Notes under the pieces: generated by a model
The model's input: the letters and a program-made list of their open reading frames with translations, nothing else
The model's database searches: none
What the model was told of the DNA's origin: nothing
Made by a program: the position numbers and the translations under genes
Origin: Bacteroidota bacterium
Lineage (GTDB): Bacteria > Bacteroidota > Bacteroidia > Flavobacteriales > Weeksellaceae
Assembly (NCBI GenBank): GCA_023399595.1
Contig: JAEWOR010000005.1
Span: 1 to 63,354 of the forward strand
Reading direction: 5' to 3'
Length of the DNA stretch: 63,354 bases
Shown: positions 59,956 through 63,354 of the stretch, piece by piece
Position numbering within the stretch: the first letter of the stretch is position 1
Layout of the letters: each line of letters opens with the position of its first letter

Positions 59956-60154
59956 CTCTTTTAATTTTGTGAAGTGTTAGCTAATTTTTCGTTTTTATCA
60001 GTCGGTTGGTTTTGTGTCGAAGCGTTCAAATGCCATTACCGATAACGTCCCGCAGCTTGGCGAAGTGTGGGCTGGATTTAACTGAAAGTTCAATTCAGAC
60101 TAAGCGAAGCAAAATGCTTTTTTCGGATTGTTAAATTACAAAAATAATCAATAC
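59956..60154. other. Repeat-like intergenic sequence right of jetA
   Basis: About 200 bases without a gene contain CCGATAACGTCCCGCAGCTT and GGCGAAGTGTGGG. Such words appear as dispersed intergenic sequence in flavobacterial accessory regions. GATAACG partly mirrors the GCTAGC/GTTAGCG end of the flanking direct repeat. Confidence 0.4.
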
Positions 60155-60239
60155 GGAAAAGCAATCGGCGGAATATTTTTACAAAATTTCAACGTTCCCA
60201 AAATCCCGCATTTTGCCAATACAATGCTAGCAGAAGTTA
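60155..60239. repeat. Right copy of the ~84-bp direct repeat flanking the Wadjet operon
   Basis: GGAAAAGCAATCGGCGGAAT ... CCCGCATTTTGCCAATACA ... GCAGAAGTTAT matches the left copy with scattered differences. The 19-base core is identical (60205-60223). The stop codon of the following pseudogene lies in its last bases. Confidence 0.8.
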
Positions 60240-60707
60240 TTTTATTTTTGCTATTATTTCTTCAGGCAGTAGAGTAGAAGTTGATAAAGAATTTGTAATA
60301 TAATCTTTACTTGAATCTAAACCAAAAATCGATAAAATTTCATCTTTGATTATTGAGTTTTTAAGATTTCTTAAATCATATTCAGCTTTGTAGTGATTTA
60401 TAAGAGAATAATCAAAAACTCCTTTGTTGATAATAGTATTTTCAATTTCAAAATTGGCATATGCAGAGTCGAAACCAATGGAATAATATCCGTAAGTGTT
60501 ATGGAAAAAAGTCTTATCTTCAATTGTTAAGTATTTTGAAAATTCACTAATTGGAAGTTCCAAGTGGATAAATCCCCATTGTAGAAATACTTTATTATTT
60601 CCAAGCTCTAATTTTCTTCCTTATGAAATTGGAAAATCTAAATCCTCGTTTTTAATATTCCTATTACCAATGATTTCATATTCATTATAAAAAATGAGGT
60701 TATCCAT
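60237..60707 (-). pseudogene. Gene of unknown function interrupted by one in-frame stop
   Basis: Reading the minus strand from ATG 60707 gives one frame of 156 codons (MDNLIFYNEYEIIGNRNI..., ...LPISEFSKYLTIEDKTFF) to the TAA at 60237, broken only by TAA at 60623-60621. The two parts join without gap or overlap (DFPIS-stop-GRKLELGNNK), so a single TTA-to-TAA type change explains it. No family is recognised. It follows the TPR fragment by a few bases. It may be a recently inactivated accessory gene. Confidence 0.65.
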
Positions 60708-60714
60708 AATATAA

Positions 60715-60900
60715 TCACTTGGTAATTTGATTTGCTTTTTCCAAAAAATTGATAGCTGTTAGGTAATCTCCATCTTTGTATTTACCGTCTCCCATATTAT
60801 GGTAAGCTTTAGCAAATTCCTCATTGGTTTGCGCGTATTTACGCATTTCGATACCATTATTATATACTTCTACAACATTGGTAAGCTTGCGTGTTTCCAA
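60715..60900 (-). pseudogene. TPR-containing protein fragment
   Basis: The frame encodes FAKAYHNMGDGKYKDGDYLT and AINFLEKANQI, one clear tetratricopeptide unit, preceded by VVEVYNNGIEMRKYAQTNEE. It is open upstream to about 61007 but without ATG, and the upstream part does not look protein-like. Only TTG is available as a start. The stop lies eight bases from the ATG of the next frame. It is probably the 3' end of a longer gene cut by rearrangement. Confidence 0.45.
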
Positions 60901-61009
60901 AGAATCAAATACTCTTTTTGTGAAGATTGAATTACAAAAATGGCTTGATAATCCACTATATGAAGGAGAAAAATCTCCCCAAAAATTAGAACAGGAGGTT
61001 CTGTTTTAA

Positions 61010-61265
61010 ATTTTATCGAAATACAACTTGTATCCTACTAAAGTGGGAGGATATTTTATGCCCTAAATTTATTTAGGACGCTATTGATCTATAACGTATT
61101 CTTAGGCTATTTCTTTTAAAGTAAATTTTTATCAATATTAAGTTTTATAAAATTCATCAGTGTGTTTAAAGTAAAATTGATTCAAAAATAGGGAAAGATT
61201 GGTAGAAACTAAAAATTCATAGATAATACTTACCGCATGTAAAACAATTCTTAAAAAGAAACCCA
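61010..61265. other. Intergenic stretch without visible gene
   Basis: About 255 A/T-rich bases between the relics and the tsaC promoter hold no recognisable gene, repeat or hairpin. Confidence 0.4.
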
Positions 61266-61273
61266 TAAATTTG
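61266..61273 (+). promoter_or_regulatory. Bacteroidota -7 promoter box for tsaC
   Basis: TAAATTTG matches TAnnTTTG and includes the TTG at 61271 that could be mistaken for a start codon; the ATG follows 39 bases later. Confidence 0.55.
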
Positions 61274-61312
61274 CATTGGGAAAAACAAAAAGGTTTTTTC
61301 AATCAATTTATC

Positions 61313-61861
61313 ATGGAAAAAGCAATAGAAATTTTAAAAAACGGAGGTGTTATTTTATATCCTACCGATACTATTTGGGGTTTGGGATGTGATGCTACCA
61401 ATGTAGAGGCTATCAATAAAATTTTTGAAATTAAAAATAGAGAGAAAAATAAATCCATGATTATATTAGTGGAATCTGAGAAGCGTTTGCAAGATTTGGT
61501 GGACGTTCCAGAGATGGCTTGGGAAATTATGGATATGAGTGACAAACCTGTAACTATAGTTTATAATAATCCGAAAGGTTTACCCAAAGAGCTGTTAGCA
61601 GAAGATGGAAGTATAGGAATCCGTCTGGTAAAAAACGATTTTTGTAAAAAACTAATCTCCAAATTGAACAAACCTTTAGTTTCTACCTCAGCAAATTTTA
61701 GTGGCGAGAAAAGTCCGATGAAATTCTCCGATATTTCTGAAAAAATGATAAAATTGGTAGATTACGCAGTGGAAGAAGGTAGAGAAAAAGTATCGGAATA
61801 TAAAGGTTCTTCTGTGATAAAAGTTTGGGACGATAACCAAATAAAAGTTTTAAGAGAGTAA
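61313..61861 (+). CDS. tsaC: L-threonylcarbamoyladenylate synthase (Sua5/YrdC/YwlC)
   Basis: This enzyme makes threonylcarbamoyl-AMP from threonine, bicarbonate and ATP for the t6A modification of ANN-decoding tRNAs. The 182-residue single-domain form starts MEKAIEILKNGGVILYPTDT at 61313 and has TIWGLGCDATN, KNREKNKSMIILV, GSIGIRLVKNDFC and PLVSTSANFSGEKSP. The earlier TTG start would lie within the promoter box. It is followed by the CCA-adding enzyme, both serving tRNA maturation. Confidence 0.95.
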   Translation: MEKAIEILKNGGVILYPTDTIWGLGCDATNVEAINKIFEIKNREKNKSMIILVESEKRLQDLVDVPEMAWEIMDMSDKPVTIVYNNPKGLPKELLAEDGSIGIRLVKNDFCKKLISKLNKPLVSTSANFSGEKSPMKFSDISEKMIKLVDYAVEEGREKVSEYKGSSVIKVWDDNQIKVLRE

Positions 61862-61880
61862 GAAATTTATTGTATCATTT

Positions 61881-61922
61881 ATTACTCATTACCCATTACC
61901 CATTATTTATTACCCATTAATT
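61881..61922. repeat. ATTACCC-type heptamer array abutting a start codon
   Basis: ATTACTC, ATTACCC, ATTACCC, ATTATTT, ATTACCC and ATTAATT follow in exact 7-nt register and end one base before the GTG start of the CCA-adding enzyme gene. Confidence 0.85.
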
Positions 61923-61923
61923 C

Positions 61924-63345
61924 GTGAATATCAATCTTAATCAAAATAGAAATTTAAAGCTTTTTAAAATTATTGCAGATGTTGCAGAGCGCAATCAGCA
62001 AACAGTTTATGCTGTTGGTGGATACGTTCGCGATTTGTTAATGAAAAGAAAAGCACCTACAGATATCGATTTTGTAACCGAGCAAAATGGTATTGAACTC
62101 GCTACCAAAATAGCTGCAGAAATTAATCCTAAACTTAAAGTTTCGGTTTTTAAAACCTATGGTACTGCAATGTTTAAGTATAATAATTTGGATCTTGAAT
62201 TTGTAGGGGCCAGAAAAGAAAGTTATACCGAAAATAGCAGAAAACCAGAAGTAGAGCAAGGAAGTTTAGAAGACGACCAAAAAAGAAGAGATTTCACCAT
62301 TAATGCGATGGCTATTTCTTTGAACAAAAATAATTTTGGAGAACTCATGGATCCTTTTAATGGAATGGAAGATCTTCGAAATGGAATTTTGAGAACGCCT
62401 CTTGAACCCGTGCAAACCTATTCTGATGATCCTTTACGAATGATGAGGGCAATACGTTTTGCGTCAACTTTAGGTTTCAGCATTGAAGAAAAATCTTTAG
62501 CGGCTATTACTCAGGAGAAGGAGCGCATTAAAATTGTGTCTATGGAGCGTATTATGGTGGAGTTTAATAAAATTATGTTGTCGGAAAAACCTTCTGTAGG
62601 CTTAAAGTTGCTTGAAGAAACTGGATTATTAGAAATTATTCTCCCAGAACTTACTGCTCTTAAAGGTATTGAAGATGTAGATGGACAAACTCATAAAGAT
62701 AATTTTTATCATACTTTGGAAGTGGTGGATAATATTTCTGGGAATACAGATAAGCTATGGTTGCGTTGGTCTGCATTATTACACGATATCGGAAAAGCGC
62801 CTACTAAAAAGTTTGTGGAAGGAACGGGTTGGACTTTTCATGGACACGAATTTTTAGGCTCTAAAATGATAAAAGGAATTTTTAAACGTTTAAAATTGCC
62901 TTTGGGGCCAGATCAAAAGTATGTGGAAAAACTTGTGAGAATGCACGCAAGACCTATTGCATTAATTACAGATGATGCTTCGGATTCTGCTTTAAGAAGG
63001 TTGCTTTTTGATTCTGGGGAAGATTTAGAAGATTTGTTTACCCTTTGCAAATCGGATATTACCACAAAAAATTACTCCAAACAAACTCGTTTTAAAAAGA
63101 ATTTTGAATACGTACAGCAAAAAATAAAAGAAGTTGAAGAGAAAGATCAGGTAAGAAATTTCCAGCCACCAATAACAGGTGAAGAAATTATGGAAATGTT
63201 CAATATAAAACCTGGTCGGGAAATTGGAATTTTAAAGGAAAAAGTAAAAGAAGCTATTTTGGAGGGAGAAATTCCAAATGAACATGAAGCTGCCAAGAAT
63301 TTTGTAATTAATGAAGGTAAAATTCTGGGCTTGAAATTAGCTTAG
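61924..63345 (+). CDS. cca: CCA tRNA nucleotidyltransferase with HD domain
   Basis: The enzyme adds or repairs the 3'-terminal CCA of tRNAs, needed here because tRNA-Gln does not encode CCA. The 473-residue protein has the pol-beta-type nucleotidyltransferase head (VYAVGGYVRDLLMKRKAPTD, catalytic Asp pair in TDIDFV), RRDFTINAMAI, and DDPLRMMRAIRFAS. A C-terminal HD domain (LLHDIGKAPTKKF) suggests additional phosphohydrolase activity. Translation begins at GTG 61924, immediately after a heptamer array. The gene ends nine bases before the window edge. Confidence 0.95.
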   Translation: MNINLNQNRNLKLFKIIADVAERNQQTVYAVGGYVRDLLMKRKAPTDIDFVTEQNGIELATKIAAEINPKLKVSVFKTYGTAMFKYNNLDLEFVGARKESYTENSRKPEVEQGSLEDDQKRRDFTINAMAISLNKNNFGELMDPFNGMEDLRNGILRTPLEPVQTYSDDPLRMMRAIRFASTLGFSIEEKSLAAITQEKERIKIVSMERIMVEFNKIMLSEKPSVGLKLLEETGLLEIILPELTALKGIEDVDGQTHKDNFYHTLEVVDNISGNTDKLWLRWSALLHDIGKAPTKKFVEGTGWTFHGHEFLGSKMIKGIFKRLKLPLGPDQKYVEKLVRMHARPIALITDDASDSALRRLLFDSGEDLEDLFTLCKSDITTKNYSKQTRFKKNFEYVQQKIKEVEEKDQVRNFQPPITGEEIMEMFNIKPGREIGILKEKVKEAILEGEIPNEHEAAKNFVINEGKILGLKLA

Positions 63346-63354
63346 TTTGGGAAT

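Noticed and set aside
52787..60239. Integron or attC-type cassette for the Wadjet block
   Set aside because: The flanking repeats end in GTTAGCG/GCTAGCA rather than the attC GTTRRRY core, and no integron integrase is present. Kept only as direct repeats.
1..63354. Insertion sequences, prophage or rRNA operon
   Set aside because: No transposase, integrase, phage structural gene or rRNA-like sequence was found on either strand.

Overview
The window looks like a chromosomal segment of a flavobacterium, most plausibly a Chryseobacterium-like member of the Weeksellaceae. The base composition is AT-rich. Many genes are preceded by TAnnTTTG boxes, the -7 element of Bacteroidota promoters, and lack clear Shine-Dalgarno sequences. 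There is a PorP/SprF gliding/type IX secretion protein, a mevalonate-pathway HMG-CoA reductase, DUF3822, and the ddl / PASTA / RluA-type gene order usual in this group. The genus is an inference.

Positions 1-9.9 kb carry an M3 peptidase lipoprotein, a DUF2807 lipoprotein, a KefFC-like flavoprotein/cation antiporter pair, a LemA-TPM-TPM operon, dihydrofolate reductase, a TRIC channel and CoaD. From 10 to 23.9 kb come Ddl, PASTA protein, RluA-type pseudouridine synthase, PorP/SprF, HemW, MurI, RsmD, DUF3822, a decayed vgrG (type VI secretion spike) beside tRNA-Gln, MenE, ArfB, a deoxyhypusine-synthase-like protein, QueA and an alkyltransferase-like protein. From 24 to 40.7 kb come DUF2339/DUF3999, a LuxR regulator, an MpaB-type oxygenase, RecA, HtpG, GAPDH, PfkA, DUF4846, HMG-CoA reductase and SucC.

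From 40.7 kb the content is more accessory. There is a tightly overlapping cupin / 51-residue protein / lipoprotein operon, a broken GNAT gene, a second alkyltransferase-like gene, ferritin, SDR, lipocalin and an FAD oxidoreductase. A full arsenic cassette follows (arsR, DUF6428, flavin monooxygenase, arsenate reductase, ACR3) with two near-identical palindromic operators.

The most striking block is 52.8-60.2 kb: a Wadjet (JetABCD/MksBEFG-type) anti-plasmid condensin operon on the minus strand, bracketed by ~84-bp imperfect direct repeats. Inside it a GxxExxY gene (PD-(D/E)XK-like) sits between jetA and jetB. Three copies of a 58-bp palindromic repeat lie just 5' of the GxxExxY, jetB and jetD start codons, and one of them encodes the last 11 residues of JetC. 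Right of it are decayed genes, then housekeeping resumes with TsaC and the CCA-adding enzyme.

A second unexpected layer is a family of degenerate tandem repeats, all with a 7-nt period but of unrelated sequence, at about a dozen sites. They sit between genes, across stop codons, up to a start codon, and twice inside menE.
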